Source of the DNA: Mucilaginibacter daejeonensis
Lineage (GTDB): Bacteria > Bacteroidota > Bacteroidia > Sphingobacteriales > Sphingobacteriaceae
Assembly: GCF_020783335.1 (NCBI RefSeq)
Contig: NZ_CP086068.1
Location: forward strand, 992,001-1,056,000
Direction: 5' to 3'
Length of the DNA stretch: 64,000 bases
The position numbers and the translations under genes are program-made. Positions 43,188 to 52,820 of the stretch are shown here, piece by piece (position 1 is the stretch's first letter; each line of letters begins with the position of its first letter). The notes below the pieces were generated by a model that had not been told where the DNA came from, did no database searches, and worked only from the letters and a program-made list of their open reading frames with translations.

Positions 43188-44696
43188 ATGAGCAAATTAC
43201 TCGATATAAAAACACTGGGCGAGCTTAAAAGGACCGACTACAAAAGCCGGTCGGTAAAAGAGGAGCTTCGCGAAAATTTGATCGCTCAATTGCAAAAAAA
43301 GCATGAGGGCGGTTTTGAAGGGATCATCGGTTTTGAAGATACGGTTATCCCTGACCTGCAAACGGCTATCCTGTCGCGCCACAACATTTTACTGTTGGGT
43401 TTGCGTGGCCAGGCCAAAACACGTATAGCCCGTTTAATGGTGAACCTGTTAGATGAATACGTGCCTTACATTGCCGGGTCAGAACTTTTTGATGATCCGC
43501 TGGCACCTATATCATGGTACGGCCATAACCAGGTGGAGAGCCTGGGCGATGATACCCCAATAGCGTGGGTACACCGCAGCGAGCGCTATACCGAAAAGCT
43601 GGCTACCCCTGATGTTACCGTGGCCGACCTGATCGGTGACGTAGACCCCATCAAGGCCGCTACGCTGAAATTGACCTACAGCGATGAGCGCGTGATCCAC
43701 TTTGGTTTGATCCCACGTGCGCACCGGGGCATATTCGTGATCAACGAGCTGCCCGATCTGCAGGCACGTATACAGGTATCGCTGTTCAACATCCTGCAAG
43801 AAAAAGATATTCAGATCCGTGGTTTCAAACTGCGTTTACCGCTGGATCTGCAATTCGTGTTCACGGCCAATCCTGAGGACTACACCAACCGTGGTTCGAT
43901 CGTTACACCATTGAAGGACCGTATAGAAAGCCAGATCCTGACGCACTACCCACGTTCGGTAGAGATATCGCGCAAGATCACCCAGCAGGAGGCCCTGCTT
44001 ACGCCGCAACAACGCGAGAATATTGAGGCAGACGGCTTGGTGAAGGACCTGGTAGAACAGATCGCTTTCGAGGCACGTAACTCCGAGTACATCGACAAAA
44101 AATCGGGTGTATCGGCTCGTTTGACCATTTCAGCTTACGAAAATCTGATCAGCAATGCCGAGCGCCGCATGATCATCAACGGTGAGAAGAGCACCTTTGT
44201 CCGTATCTCCGACTTTTTAGGTGTAATACCGGCCATTACAGGTAAGATCGAACTGGTGTATGAAGGTGAGCTGGAAGGACCGGCCAAGGTGGCCAATATT
44301 TTGATCGGTAAAGCGATCAGAACACTGATGCTGCAATTTTTCCCTGACCCAGAGAAGGCCAAAAAGAGCAAAAAGACCAATCCTTATGCCGAGGTGATCA
44401 ACTGGTTCTCGGTAGGTAACAGCCTTTCTGTTATCGATGACCTGCCTCAGGCCGAATATAAAAAGGCACTGAACGGCGTTACCGGCCTTAAGGATATCGT
44501 TAAGCAATTGCATCCACGCCTGAGCGAGAACCAGCAGTTGCTGCTAATGGAATTCGTACTGCACGGCCTTGCCGAGTTCTCACAGATCAGCAAAGGTTTC
44601 TTAGATAATGGTTTTGCTTTCTCGGACATGTTCGACAGCCTCTTCAACCTCCAGCCGGATGATGACGAGGACGGCATGGACGACGATAGATATTAA
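43188..44696 (+). CDS. MoxR/magnesium-chelatase-I-like AAA+ ATPase
   Basis: The 502-aa protein has the AAA+ fold of the chelatase clade. Walker A lies at 71-78 as GLRGQAKT, where alanine replaces the usual glycine before the lysine; the region around 165-200 includes GIFVINELPDLQARIQVSLFNILQEK (Walker B-like with ELP, then the sensor region VFTANPEDYTNRG). The C-terminal helical lid is at 250-340 and the end is acidic. No membrane segments. It is one operon with the VWA gene, and the two probably form an ATP-driven complex remodelling an unidentified partner. Confidence 0.88.
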   Translation: MSKLLDIKTLGELKRTDYKSRSVKEELRENLIAQLQKKHEGGFEGIIGFEDTVIPDLQTAILSRHNILLLGLRGQAKTRIARLMVNLLDEYVPYIAGSELFDDPLAPISWYGHNQVESLGDDTPIAWVHRSERYTEKLATPDVTVADLIGDVDPIKAATLKLTYSDERVIHFGLIPRAHRGIFVINELPDLQARIQVSLFNILQEKDIQIRGFKLRLPLDLQFVFTANPEDYTNRGSIVTPLKDRIESQILTHYPRSVEISRKITQQEALLTPQQRENIEADGLVKDLVEQIAFEARNSEYIDKKSGVSARLTISAYENLISNAERRMIINGEKSTFVRISDFLGVIPAITGKIELVYEGELEGPAKVANILIGKAIRTLMLQFFPDPEKAKKSKKTNPYAEVINWFSVGNSLSVIDDLPQAEYKKALNGVTGLKDIVKQLHPRLSENQQLLLMEFVLHGLAEFSQISKGFLDNGFAFSDMFDSLFNLQPDDDEDGMDDDRY

Positions 44697-44720
44697 TAGG
44701 GAAAAATCTCATATTTGCCA

Positions 44721-44804
44721 CGTCATCGCGAGGCACGAAGCGATCTCTGAACTATGGATAGCTGATAAGCTGCCGCAGAGACTGCTTCGTGCCTCGCAAT
44801 GACG
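44721..44804. repeat. Dispersed palindromic repeat (CGTCATCGCGAGGCACGAAGC type)
   Basis: Arms 44721-44749 and 44776-44804 (29 nt each) are inverted with three mismatches; outer ends are CGTCATCGCGAGGCACGAAG and CTTCGTGCCTCGCAATGACG. The right arm contains the ATG at 44799, which would make the metallophosphoesterase start inside a repeat. Confidence 0.85.
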
Positions 44805-44828
44805 TTTTTACATATTATAGTATTTCTA

Positions 44829-46103
44829 ATGCAGGGTTCAGCACCTACCATATTTGCTATTTGCGTCCTTTTATTGTTAGCCGATGCTTACATCAGTAAC
44901 GGGTTGCGCGAGGGATTCAAGAAATGGCGTTTCATTCAGGGTAAATACTTTTTGTGGGGTTACTGGCTCATTTCTGGTCTGCTGGTAGCGGGTATGATCG
45001 CCAGCATTTATATCAAATTCAGTGTGGGCTTTAAAGGTGCCGTGCTGATGCTGTTCTTTTTGCTGCTCTTCTGCAAGGCCTGTTTGCTGCCATTCTTCCT
45101 GGTGGATGATATTCGTCGACTGTGCCTGTGGATCGCAAGGCGCAAGAATAAGCCTGAGCCCGAGTTCCCGGCCAGTGAACCCAAGCCTACAGATATAACC
45201 CGGTCGGAGTTCCTGCTTAAGGCTGGGTTGGTGGCCGGTGCGTTGCCGCTGGCAGGTCTGAGTTATGGCATCATCAATGGGGTGTACGATTATCGTGTAC
45301 GCCGCGTGAAACTATGGCTGCCCAACCTGCCTAAAAAATTCGATGGCATACGCTTGGGCCAGATCTCTGACATCCATTCCGGTAGCTTCTATAATAAGAA
45401 AGCGGTCACCGGTGGTGTAGATATGCTGATGGCCGAAAAGGCCGACGTGATCTTTTTCACGGGCGACCTGGTGAACACGCTAAGCAACGAGATGCGCGAG
45501 TACCAGGATATTTTTGCCAAGGTAAAAGCACCGCTTGGCGTATACTCAACGCTCGGTAATCATGATTACGGCGACTATGCAAAATGGACCAGCCTTGCCG
45601 CTAAGGAAAAGAACTTGCAGGATCTGAAAGATACCCACAAGAACATGGGCTGGGACCTGCTCATGAACGAGAACCGCCGCTTAAAAGTGGATGGCGAAGA
45701 GATCGGTATCTTAGGTGTGGAGAACTGGGGTGCTTTGAGCCGTTTTCCTAAATACGGCAAAATGGAACAGGCCGTAAAGAACACTGATGATCTGCCGGTC
45801 AAGCTGCTCCTGTCGCACGATCCGTCACACTGGCGAGCCGAGGTATTGCCTAAGTACCCTCAAATAGATGCCATGTTCTCGGGCCATACGCACGGTATGC
45901 AATTCGGGGTGCGTACCGAGCACTTTCAGTGGAGCCCGATACAGTTCGTGTACAAGGAATGGGGTGGATTATACCATGAAGGGCAGCAGCAGATCTATGT
46001 GAACGTAGGTTACGGCTTCCTGGGTTATCCGGGCAGGGTAGGCATATTGCCTGAGATCACCATATTTGAACTAAAGGCGGGTAAAGACCCTAAGTTAGCT
46101 TAG
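44829..46103 (+). CDS. Membrane metallophosphoesterase (calcineurin-like)
   Basis: ATG 44829 is taken as the start because the upstream ATG 44799 lies in a repeat arm. The first 120 residues hold about three membrane helices (IFAICVLLLLADAY, GYWLISGLLVAGMIASIYI, VLMLFFLLLFCKACLLPFF), followed by a Tat-like segment with a hydrophobic core (SEFLLKAGLVAGALPLAG). The phosphoesterase domain has all motifs: ISDIHSG, FTGDLVN, LGNHDYG, LLSHDPSHW and FSGHTHGMQFG. 424 aa is normal for the YkuE/lipid phosphoesterase group. The catalytic side is probably periplasmic. It is downstream of the VWA/ATPase operon but separated by the repeat. Confidence 0.9.
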   Translation: MQGSAPTIFAICVLLLLADAYISNGLREGFKKWRFIQGKYFLWGYWLISGLLVAGMIASIYIKFSVGFKGAVLMLFFLLLFCKACLLPFFLVDDIRRLCLWIARRKNKPEPEFPASEPKPTDITRSEFLLKAGLVAGALPLAGLSYGIINGVYDYRVRRVKLWLPNLPKKFDGIRLGQISDIHSGSFYNKKAVTGGVDMLMAEKADVIFFTGDLVNTLSNEMREYQDIFAKVKAPLGVYSTLGNHDYGDYAKWTSLAAKEKNLQDLKDTHKNMGWDLLMNENRRLKVDGEEIGILGVENWGALSRFPKYGKMEQAVKNTDDLPVKLLLSHDPSHWRAEVLPKYPQIDAMFSGHTHGMQFGVRTEHFQWSPIQFVYKEWGGLYHEGQQQIYVNVGYGFLGYPGRVGILPEITIFELKAGKDPKLA

Positions 46104-46127
46104 CAATATTTTTACAAACCCAGTCGT

Positions 46128-46143
46128 GCCGATGGATATCGGC
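46128..46143. repeat. Short hairpin of the GTCATGCCGA repeat type
   Basis: GCCGAT-GGAT-ATCGGC, flanked by GTCGT before and ATCTC after, resembles the hairpins at 23281 and 23693. It follows the metallophosphoesterase gene by 24 bp. Confidence 0.45.
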
Positions 46144-46202
46144 ATCTCTCAAGCTAAGTAAGAAGCTCAGATCAGCGTTCCCTCAAGTTGAGATGATAAG
46201 GC

Positions 46203-46901
46203 TTACGGCTGTTTCACCGGTTCAGCGTTCAGCTTAGGCATTACGCGTTTGTCGGCTGGTAGGGCTCGGTACTTTTTGTATGAGTCGTTGATGTAGGCGG
46301 CCATGGTCTCGCCATTGTTGCTTTTCACGAATTCGAAGGTCGGGCGGTACATGCTCATGAAGTTGTCCAGATCCACACCCTTTAACGGAACGATGCTGCT
46401 CACATAAGCCTTGGTAAATACTGAATCGATCACGCGTTCTTTCTCTTCACGGGCAAAATAGTTCTTCAAACGGCGGGCATCCTTAGCCTCTTTGCTGAAC
46501 CACGAGGTAGGCGACAATACATACACCTTGCTTTTCTGGTATACCTGCGGATATTCGGTACGAGGGTTAAAGCGTTCGCCTTTTACGTTCACGGCACGCA
46601 GGGCTATACCCATTTGCGTCATGGTAATGGTCTTGACGTTTAGGTCGGTCACATATAAGGTATCTGAAACGTACCCTGCTGATGACAGGATCAGCGTATT
46701 ACCCACCGAACCCCTGATCTGGAAGTTACCGTTCTCATCAGAAAGCGATACCTGGTTATTGTTAGTGTTGCGAACGAATACCTCGAACATCTTGTTGTTG
46801 GTGCCGCTCTCTACTACTTGTCCTCTAATGGTACCTTGCTGAGCGTTAGCGCTAAAGCCAATGGCCAGCAGGCATATCATGATAATGTTCTTCAGTTTCA
46901 T
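46203..46901 (-). CDS. CarboxypepD_reg-like domain protein, secreted
   Basis: A signal peptide (MKLKNIIMICLLAIGFSANAQ) is followed by a carboxypeptidase-like regulatory beta-sandwich at 23-105 (GTIRGQVVESGTNNKMFEV, NNNQVSLSDENGNFQIRGS) and a charged helical tail (SKEAKDARRLKNYFAREEKE) that ends in a lysine/proline segment. Such proteins are common in the phylum and usually of unknown role; the domain is shared with TonB receptors but no plug or barrel follows, so this is not a truncated receptor. 232 aa. Monocistronic. Confidence 0.8.
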   Translation of the reverse strand: MKLKNIIMICLLAIGFSANAQQGTIRGQVVESGTNNKMFEVFVRNTNNNQVSLSDENGNFQIRGSVGNTLILSSAGYVSDTLYVTDLNVKTITMTQMGIALRAVNVKGERFNPRTEYPQVYQKSKVYVLSPTSWFSKEAKDARRLKNYFAREEKERVIDSVFTKAYVSSIVPLKGVDLDNFMSMYRPTFEFVKSNNGETMAAYINDSYKKYRALPADKRVMPKLNAEPVKQP

Positions 46902-47051
46902 CTTCAGCAGGCTAATGTAAGTGTTTAACGGCGATGTTAAGCGAATAGTTTGTTAGAAAAGTGTTAAATGGGCTTGCTGCGGGCACCTTGCTTAAGTCGA
47001 AAGATCTTACCATTAATTGAACGGAAGAGTCGCCACCAAGCATTGAGGTAA

Positions 47052-47082
47052 CAAAAGACCCGGCTCATTTCTGGCCGGGTCT
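47052..47082 (-). terminator. Intrinsic terminator of the M1 peptidase gene
   Basis: On the minus strand a 9-bp stem AGACCCGGC / GCCGGGTCT encloses a 9-nt loop and runs into TTTTGTT, 5 bp after the stop codon. Confidence 0.8.
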
Positions 47083-47087
47083 CCTTA

Positions 47088-49064
47088 TTATTTTTTCCAA
47101 ACGTTATTGGCTTCGTTATAGTCAGGTAGTACCTTATCGGGGTCGTAGGTTACCGATTCGATCTCGGTAGTGGATGGGTAGCGGAACGTCCAGCTGTTGT
47201 TGCGTTCCCATACCTCAACAGGCAAGTTAAGGCGTTTGGTCTCGCCATTCTTTAACTTGATCTCCAGGATCACAGGCATTGCCATCTTCTCCAGGTTGTT
47301 CAGGGTGATCATGGCACCTTTTGATGGGTCGTTACCGATGTATGTCACATCGCTCACGGCTACATCTAAACGCCAGTTGTTCAGGAACCACCCTCTCCAG
47401 AACCATTGCAGGCTCTCGCCGGCAGCATTTTCCATGGTGCGGAAAAAGTCGTCTGGAGTAGGGTGTTTAAATGCCCAACGGTCGATGTAAGTCCTGAAAG
47501 CAAAGTCGAAACGCTCCGGACCTAAAATGGTGTTGCGGAGCATGGTCAGACCGATGCCAGGTTTAGCATAAAGCAGCAGGCCAATGTTGCGCTCTTTCAT
47601 ACCGGCAGGTGTGTTCATGATCGATTCGGTCTCGGGGCGGGTGTAAGCCATACCCACGCGGTGCATATCGGTAGGGCGGTTCTTGTACTCGCCGTTGTTG
47701 AACGCATCAGTAGATAAGGTGTTGATGAAAGTATTGAAACCTTCGTCCATCCAGCCATATAAACGCTCGTTAGAGCCCACGATCATCGGGAACCAGGTAT
47801 GACCGAACTCGTGGTCGTTTACACCCCACAGGCTCTCGCCTTTGGCTTTGTAACCGCAAAACACGATACCCGGGTACTCCATACCGCCTACTATGCTGGC
47901 CACGGTAGTGGCCGCTGGGTAAGGGTACTCATACCATTTTGCGGAGTTATACTCTACCGATTTTTTAGTGTACTCAGTAGAACGTGACCACGCATCTTGG
48001 CCATCGCTCTCTACCGGGTAGCCCGATATCGAGATGCATTTTTTACCGCTTGGAAGATCGATCTTAGCTGCATCAACAATGAATGCTGCCGATGAGGCCC
48101 ATGATACGTCGCGTGCGTTCTTGATCTTGAATTTCCAAGTAAGTTCCTTTTTGCCTGCAGGGCGTGATGAAGCTTGGGTCACCTCAGCGGCCGAACGGAT
48201 GATCACCGTTTTGTCGCTTTTAGCAGCTTCGGCCCAGCGTTTTTGCTGCTCGGCGGTATACACTTCCTGTGGGTTCTGCAATTCGCCAGATGCCAGTACG
48301 ATGTGGTTGGCGGGCGCCGTAACGCTCAGGTCAAAATCACCATACTCAAGGTAGAACTCGGCAGGGCCGCTGTAAGGCACCACGTTCCATCCGGTAACGT
48401 CATCATATACGCACATGCGTGGATACCATTGAGCGATGGCAAATATCTTTCCGTTCTTGGTGTCTTGTATACCGGTACGGTCAGATCCGTAGTTAGGTTC
48501 GATGAATGAGAATTCGATCTTCAGTTTTACCTGACCACCGTTAGGAGTGACCTCCTTTGGTAAAAATATCTGCATACGGGTATCGTTGATCATGTATTTC
48601 ACCTCAACATCGTTGGCCTTTACCGATTTGATCTTGTAGCCGGCATCGAACATTTGGCCACGGCCACCATTACGGCTGCCCGATGGAGGTACGATGGCGC
48701 TACCGCGTGAATCTTGTTTGAAGAGGTTCTGGTCTAACTGCATCCACACAAAGCCCAGCTTTTGCGGGCTATTGTTGGTATAGGTCAGTACCTCGGTACC
48801 GGTAACCTCGTTGGTTTGATCGTTCAAACGGGCGGTAAGCTGGTAATCGGCCCGGTTTTGCCAGTAACGTGGCCCCGGTTCGCCGCTCGCGGCCCTGAAT
48901 TCGTTGCCGTTCTTGGTGTAGAACATTGGCCCGAAAGCGTCATGATAATCGTATTTTGAGGCGGCCGGCGTAGCAGGAGCTGCCGGTGCTGGTTGCTGCG
49001 CCTGAGCGGCACCAGTAAAAGCCATAAAAGCCAGCGATAGGCCGGCTAATGATAGGTATCTCAT
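47088..49064 (-). CDS. M1-family metallopeptidase
   Basis: ATG 49062-49064 opens a signal peptide ([23 protein letters not shown]) and is preferred to the frame's longer start. The 658-aa secreted enzyme carries the zinc site H418-E-F-G-H422 and third ligand E441 ([10 protein letters not shown]), with the HEXXH-18-E spacing. The exopeptidase motif is GGMEYPG, diverged from GAMEN, so aminopeptidase activity is less certain. It is a different lineage from the 831-aa M1 enzyme at 30972, lacking the helical C-terminal repeats. It is possibly read from the yffB-like gene 109 bp upstream. Confidence 0.92.
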   Translation of the reverse strand: MRYLSLAGLSLAFMAFTGAAQAQQPAPAAPATPAASKYDYHDAFGPMFYTKNGNEFRAASGEPGPRYWQNRADYQLTARLNDQTNEVTGTEVLTYTNNSPQKLGFVWMQLDQNLFKQDSRGSAIVPPSGSRNGGRGQMFDAGYKIKSVKANDVEVKYMINDTRMQIFLPKEVTPNGGQVKLKIEFSFIEPNYGSDRTGIQDTKNGKIFAIAQWYPRMCVYDDVTGWNVVPYSGPAEFYLEYGDFDLSVTAPANHIVLASGELQNPQEVYTAEQQKRWAEAAKSDKTVIIRSAAEVTQASSRPAGKKELTWKFKIKNARDVSWASSAAFIVDAAKIDLPSGKKCISISGYPVESDGQDAWSRSTEYTKKSVEYNSAKWYEYPYPAATTVASIVGGMEYPGIVFCGYKAKGESLWGVNDHEFGHTWFPMIVGSNERLYGWMDEGFNTFINTLSTDAFNNGEYKNRPTDMHRVGMAYTRPETESIMNTPAGMKERNIGLLLYAKPGIGLTMLRNTILGPERFDFAFRTYIDRWAFKHPTPDDFFRTMENAAGESLQWFWRGWFLNNWRLDVAVSDVTYIGNDPSKGAMITLNNLEKMAMPVILEIKLKNGETKRLNLPVEVWERNNSWTFRYPSTTEIESVTYDPDKVLPDYNEANNVWKK

Positions 49065-49173
49065 TTTCAAGGAAATAAATACAGTTCTAATTAAATTGAA
49101 AAGCAATTATAACACAAAAAAGGCTATTTGTGTGTGCTGTAAACACAATATTACTTATTAGAGCCGTACCGGC

Positions 49174-49521
49174 CTACTTCCCGAAATGTTGATCATACTC
49201 AGCTTCATTAAAACCGAACAGTAAAAGATCGCCATCCTCGATCACCGGACGTTTGATCATGCTGGTCTTTTCCTGTAATAAAGGCAATGCCTCGGCTGCA
49301 CTTTTAATGCTTTCCTTTTTGTCGGCATCAAGGCCTCTCCAGGTCAATCCTTGTTTATTTAAAAAGCGCTCGTAACCTACCTTATCATCCCATTCCTTCA
49401 ACTTGTCGGCACTGATGCCCAGTTTTTTAAAGTCGTGGAACTCGTAGTTTACCTGGTTCTGTTTAAGCCAGTCGAGCGCTTTTTTTACGGTGTTGCAGTT
49501 AGTGATGCCATATACTTTCAT
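49174..49521 (-). CDS. ArsC/Spx-family thioredoxin-fold protein (YffB-like)
   Basis: The 115-aa protein begins MKVYGITNCNTVKKALDWL, the ArsC/Spx N-terminus with a single reactive-type cysteine (C9). It then shows GLTWRGLDADKKESI and the RPVIEDGDLLLFGF segment containing the conserved Arg-Pro. Spx proteins use a CxxC; YffB-like ones have the C-N-T-V-K pattern seen here, so YffB is the better match and arsenate reduction is unlikely. It starts 12 bp after the end of the outer-membrane receptor gene, on the same strand. Confidence 0.88.
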   Translation of the reverse strand: MKVYGITNCNTVKKALDWLKQNQVNYEFHDFKKLGISADKLKEWDDKVGYERFLNKQGLTWRGLDADKKESIKSAAEALPLLQEKTSMIKRPVIEDGDLLLFGFNEAEYDQHFGK

Positions 49522-49533
49522 ACGGCAAAGTTA

Positions 49534-51960
49534 TTAATTTCTGCTACCGCCGCTGCTTACGTCGTCGTTATTGATGCCACGTTGATTCTTCTTCAGGTCG
49601 CTGCTCAGCTTACCGAACTTATAGTTGAAGCTGATGTTGAACTGACGTGCATACATATTGAATACCGTATACTGGTAAGAGTTAGGCAAACGTACCGTAT
49701 TGTCGATGGTCCTGAATTTTTGGAACGGTGTATTGGTGTTGATGGATATGGTAGCCTTTTGCTTGAACAGCTCTTTAGAGGCACTGGCGCCATAACCGAA
49801 CCAGTAGTTATCACGGCCCTGTAACATCACGTAGCGGCTATCATAATCGATGTTTAAACCTAAGCGGTAACCATTATCAAATTTGTAGTTAGCTCCTGAA
49901 AATATGTGGCCCTGGTTGCCTTTAGTGCTGTAAAATACGCCGTTCACGTAACCTTTAAGCCAAACACGCATTAACTGACTGTTAATGTTCACGTTCAGCT
50001 TTTTAGTGAGCGGGTAGTTCAGGTTAAAATCCCCACCCAGGCGTTTGCTGGCGCCTACGTTCTGATAAGTACTCACGCTCACGGCTGTATTGGGGTTGAT
50101 GGTCGTGATGTTCTCTACCGTATTGTTGGCAAAGCGATAGTTCACGCCCAGGTTGATCGAACCTTTTTTGAAGTTGCTGTAAGTTAACTCAAGGCCGTGG
50201 CTTACAACCGGGCGCAGGTCAGGGTTACCCACCTCTATAAAGTTAGGGTTCTGGCTGTTAACAAAAGGGTTCAGTTGCCATATACCCGGACGTTGTATAC
50301 GGTCGGTATAGCCAAAGTTCACGCTGCTGCTTTTAAAGCTGCGTTGGATCGATAGTGATGGGATCAGGTTAGAGTAGCGCTGGTCAATGCCTGCGTTAGC
50401 GTTAACGGTGGTATGCTCTAAACGCAAGCCACCTTTGAACATCCATTTATCGCTTAACTTATACTGATAGGTATTATACAAGCTGTACACGTTCTGCTGA
50501 TAGTTGAAATCGTTGATCTGTACCGGGTCGGTCACATATTGGCCGGTGGCCGGGTCAAGTTTATCATTGTGCACATCACTGAAGTTGTTCCTGAAGATGG
50601 CTTTGGCACCGGCCTCTATGTTCAGCTTTTTGGCGGGGTGCACATAGTCCAACTGTGCGGTATGTTCTTTAGAACCTGAGCGATTGTACTGCTGATAATC
50701 AGGGAACTGAGTGTTGGGATAGTTGACGCGCTCAACAAATGATACATCATTGAATTGGTTGAACCCATTGAAGTTGTATTTGTATGATGCGGTAAGCAGT
50801 TGCTCCTTGTTTCGTTTAAAGCCTAACTGATAGTTAAGACCGCCGCTAATGCCACGGTATTGGTTGTAGGCATCGTTGAGTGCACGGTAGCGGTTATCGT
50901 TATTGGTACCGGCCAGCACGTCAAGGTTGGTCAGCTGGTCAATGTATGAGGTGTTTCTGCCGTTATAATACTCGAAGGTACCGGTGAACAGGTTTAGTGT
51001 GTCCTGCTCGTAAGTAAGCTCGGTACTGGCATATGCCTGGCGGCCACCGTTGGTACGTTCGCCCTCTTGGGTAAGGCGTGATACGCCAAAGTTATCGTTC
51101 AGGCTGGTGGTGTTGTTGGTCAGGTTATTACGCTTATTGCCACCTACGTAACCTGCCAGGCCAAATTTGCCTTGCTTAACGGTCATGTTCAGGTTGAGGC
51201 CAGGTCCCCAAAGGGTATTGTAACGGGCGTTGATGCTGCCGTTGTAACCCTGGTCCATATCTTTTTTAGTGATGATATTGATGATACCTGCTAAACCCTC
51301 TGCATCATACTTAGCGGGAGGGGTAGTGATCACCTCGATCTTCAGGATGTTGCTTGCCGGCATCGACTTCAATACATCACCCGGACTATTGGCTATAATA
51401 GCCGATGGCTTGCCGTTCACCAGGATCTTGTAGTTGGTGTTGCCCTGAAGTTTGATATTGTCGTTAGCATCTACCGATAATAATGGTACACGGCGCATCA
51501 GGTCAAGGGCCGACAGTACTTTGCTTTCGGGGTCGGCCTGTACATCATAGCTGATACGGTCCACCTCACGCTTCATCAATGGCTTTACCGCGGTAACGTT
51601 CACTTCCTTTAACTGACCCGATGAGGCCGACATTTGCAGCTTGCCCAGATCATTCATCTCTTTAGGATTATCTAAAGCGATGATCTTGGTATTATAACCA
51701 ATATTCACCAGGCTGACCTTGTAAGCCTTAGCTGCCAGGCCGCTCAGGATGAAAGAGCCGTCATCCTTGGTGAACGTGCTTTTTACCGGTTGGTTGGTGG
51801 TAGCATCTACTACGGCTACAGTGGCGTAGCTCATGGCCTCGTTCTTGGCCGAATCGACCACGGAACCTTTTATGGTGATATTGCCAGCCGGAGCAGTTTG
51901 CGCAAAAGTTAAAATGGAGAAAAGAAGGAGAGCAAGTGTGCTTAGTAAAGCTTTTTTCAT
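49534..51960 (-). CDS. Outer-membrane beta-barrel receptor with CarboxypepD_reg domain
   Basis: The 808-aa product has a signal peptide (MKKALLSTLALLLFSILTFAQ), a carboxypeptidase-like regulatory domain (about 27-110: GSVVDSAKNEAMSYATVAVVD), a TonB-type plug (about 115-235; KPSAIIANSPGDVLKSMPASNILKIEVITTPP) and a C-terminal barrel of repeated aromatic strands ending FNISFNYKFGKLSS. Unlike SusC it lacks an STN domain and has no SusD gene next to it. Such receptors are widespread but their ligands are mostly unknown. The tail (NNDDVSSGGSRN) is unusually polar after the last strand. Confidence 0.9.
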   Translation of the reverse strand: MKKALLSTLALLLFSILTFAQTAPAGNITIKGSVVDSAKNEAMSYATVAVVDATTNQPVKSTFTKDDGSFILSGLAAKAYKVSLVNIGYNTKIIALDNPKEMNDLGKLQMSASSGQLKEVNVTAVKPLMKREVDRISYDVQADPESKVLSALDLMRRVPLLSVDANDNIKLQGNTNYKILVNGKPSAIIANSPGDVLKSMPASNILKIEVITTPPAKYDAEGLAGIINIITKKDMDQGYNGSINARYNTLWGPGLNLNMTVKQGKFGLAGYVGGNKRNNLTNNTTSLNDNFGVSRLTQEGERTNGGRQAYASTELTYEQDTLNLFTGTFEYYNGRNTSYIDQLTNLDVLAGTNNDNRYRALNDAYNQYRGISGGLNYQLGFKRNKEQLLTASYKYNFNGFNQFNDVSFVERVNYPNTQFPDYQQYNRSGSKEHTAQLDYVHPAKKLNIEAGAKAIFRNNFSDVHNDKLDPATGQYVTDPVQINDFNYQQNVYSLYNTYQYKLSDKWMFKGGLRLEHTTVNANAGIDQRYSNLIPSLSIQRSFKSSSVNFGYTDRIQRPGIWQLNPFVNSQNPNFIEVGNPDLRPVVSHGLELTYSNFKKGSINLGVNYRFANNTVENITTINPNTAVSVSTYQNVGASKRLGGDFNLNYPLTKKLNVNINSQLMRVWLKGYVNGVFYSTKGNQGHIFSGANYKFDNGYRLGLNIDYDSRYVMLQGRDNYWFGYGASASKELFKQKATISINTNTPFQKFRTIDNTVRLPNSYQYTVFNMYARQFNISFNYKFGKLSSDLKKNQRGINNDDVSSGGSRN

Positions 51961-52158
51961 ACGTTTTGTGAGTCGGTTGTGCTGGTGTAATAAAAGTACG
52001 GCTTGGGCAAATAGATGAACTGTTTTGTGTTATGATGCAAAAATGCTCACTTACGTTACAGTACTTTTAAAATTTTGTGCAAAATATGCACAATGGCGCA
52101 ACAACATGCGTCACTTAACGATCTTTAACTAAAGTTTAACGTTATTTAACAATAAGGC

Positions 52159-52719
52159 TTACTTGTTGAACTGCGTCATGGTCAGCTCGGTGCCGATGGT
52201 GGCAAAGCTTTTGATCATCTCGATCGATCGATCTATCAGGGCAGGCAGTTCGGGCTTCTCATCATCATCAAAGCCGCTTAACACAAAATCGACCTGGCGG
52301 CCTTTAGGAAAGTTATCGCCGATGCCAAAACGGAGGCGTGGATAGCCGTTGTGCATCAATACCTGCTCAATGTTCCTTAACCCGTTGTGGCCTGCTGCAC
52401 TGCCCTTAGGTTTGAGGCGCAGCGTGCCGAGTGGCAGGGCCAGGTCATCAACCAATATCAGCACGTTCTGCACGGGGATCTTGAGCTGGTTCATCCAATA
52501 GCTAACCGCTTTGCCGCTCAAGTTCATGTAGGTGGTAGGTTTGATCAGGTGCAGGGTGCGGCCCTTGTGGTTGACCTCGGTATAATAGGCCAGGCGCATG
52601 TTATGGAAGCTGGCACCCTCTTGTTTGGCCAGTTCGTCCAATATCATGAAGCCAATATTATGGCGGGTGTCCTTATACTCGGGGCCAATGTTGCCCAGTC
52701 CAACGATCAGGTATTTCAT
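52159..52719 (-). CDS. pth: Peptidyl-tRNA hydrolase
   Basis: Releases tRNA from peptidyl-tRNA that drops off the ribosome. Starting at ATG 52717-52719 the 186-aa protein begins MKYLIVGLGNIGPEYKDTRHNIGF; catalytic N10, H20 and D92 (LVDDLALPLG) fall in the conserved positions, and GSAAGHNGLRNI follows. The frame's 22 extra residues upstream are hydrophobic but lack homology. The order prs-rplY-pth on one strand is a conserved cluster in the phylum; a strong terminator lies between rplY and pth, so pth expression probably uses read-through or its own promoter. Confidence 0.95.
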   Translation of the reverse strand: MKYLIVGLGNIGPEYKDTRHNIGFMILDELAKQEGASFHNMRLAYYTEVNHKGRTLHLIKPTTYMNLSGKAVSYWMNQLKIPVQNVLILVDDLALPLGTLRLKPKGSAAGHNGLRNIEQVLMHNGYPRLRFGIGDNFPKGRQVDFVLSGFDDDEKPELPALIDRSIEMIKSFATIGTELTMTQFNK

Positions 52720-52762
52720 GCAGGCTGCAAAGCTAATGAATGTGGCAAAACAAACGAAAACA

Positions 52763-52796
52763 AAAAAGCCGTTGTGCAAGTACACAACGGCTTTTT
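52763..52796 (-). terminator. Intrinsic terminator of rplY
   Basis: Perfect stem AGCCGTTGTG / CACAACGGCT, extended by A-T pairs, with a 6-nt loop, and a T-run on the minus strand. It is 25 bp after the rplY stop. Confidence 0.9.
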
Positions 52797-52820
52797 AAGA
52801 TCTGAGCGATCAGGTAAAAA

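Noticed and set aside
49174..49521. Arsenate reductase
   Set aside because: The CNTVKKA pattern and overall sequence fit YffB-like proteins, and there are no arsenic-resistance genes nearby.
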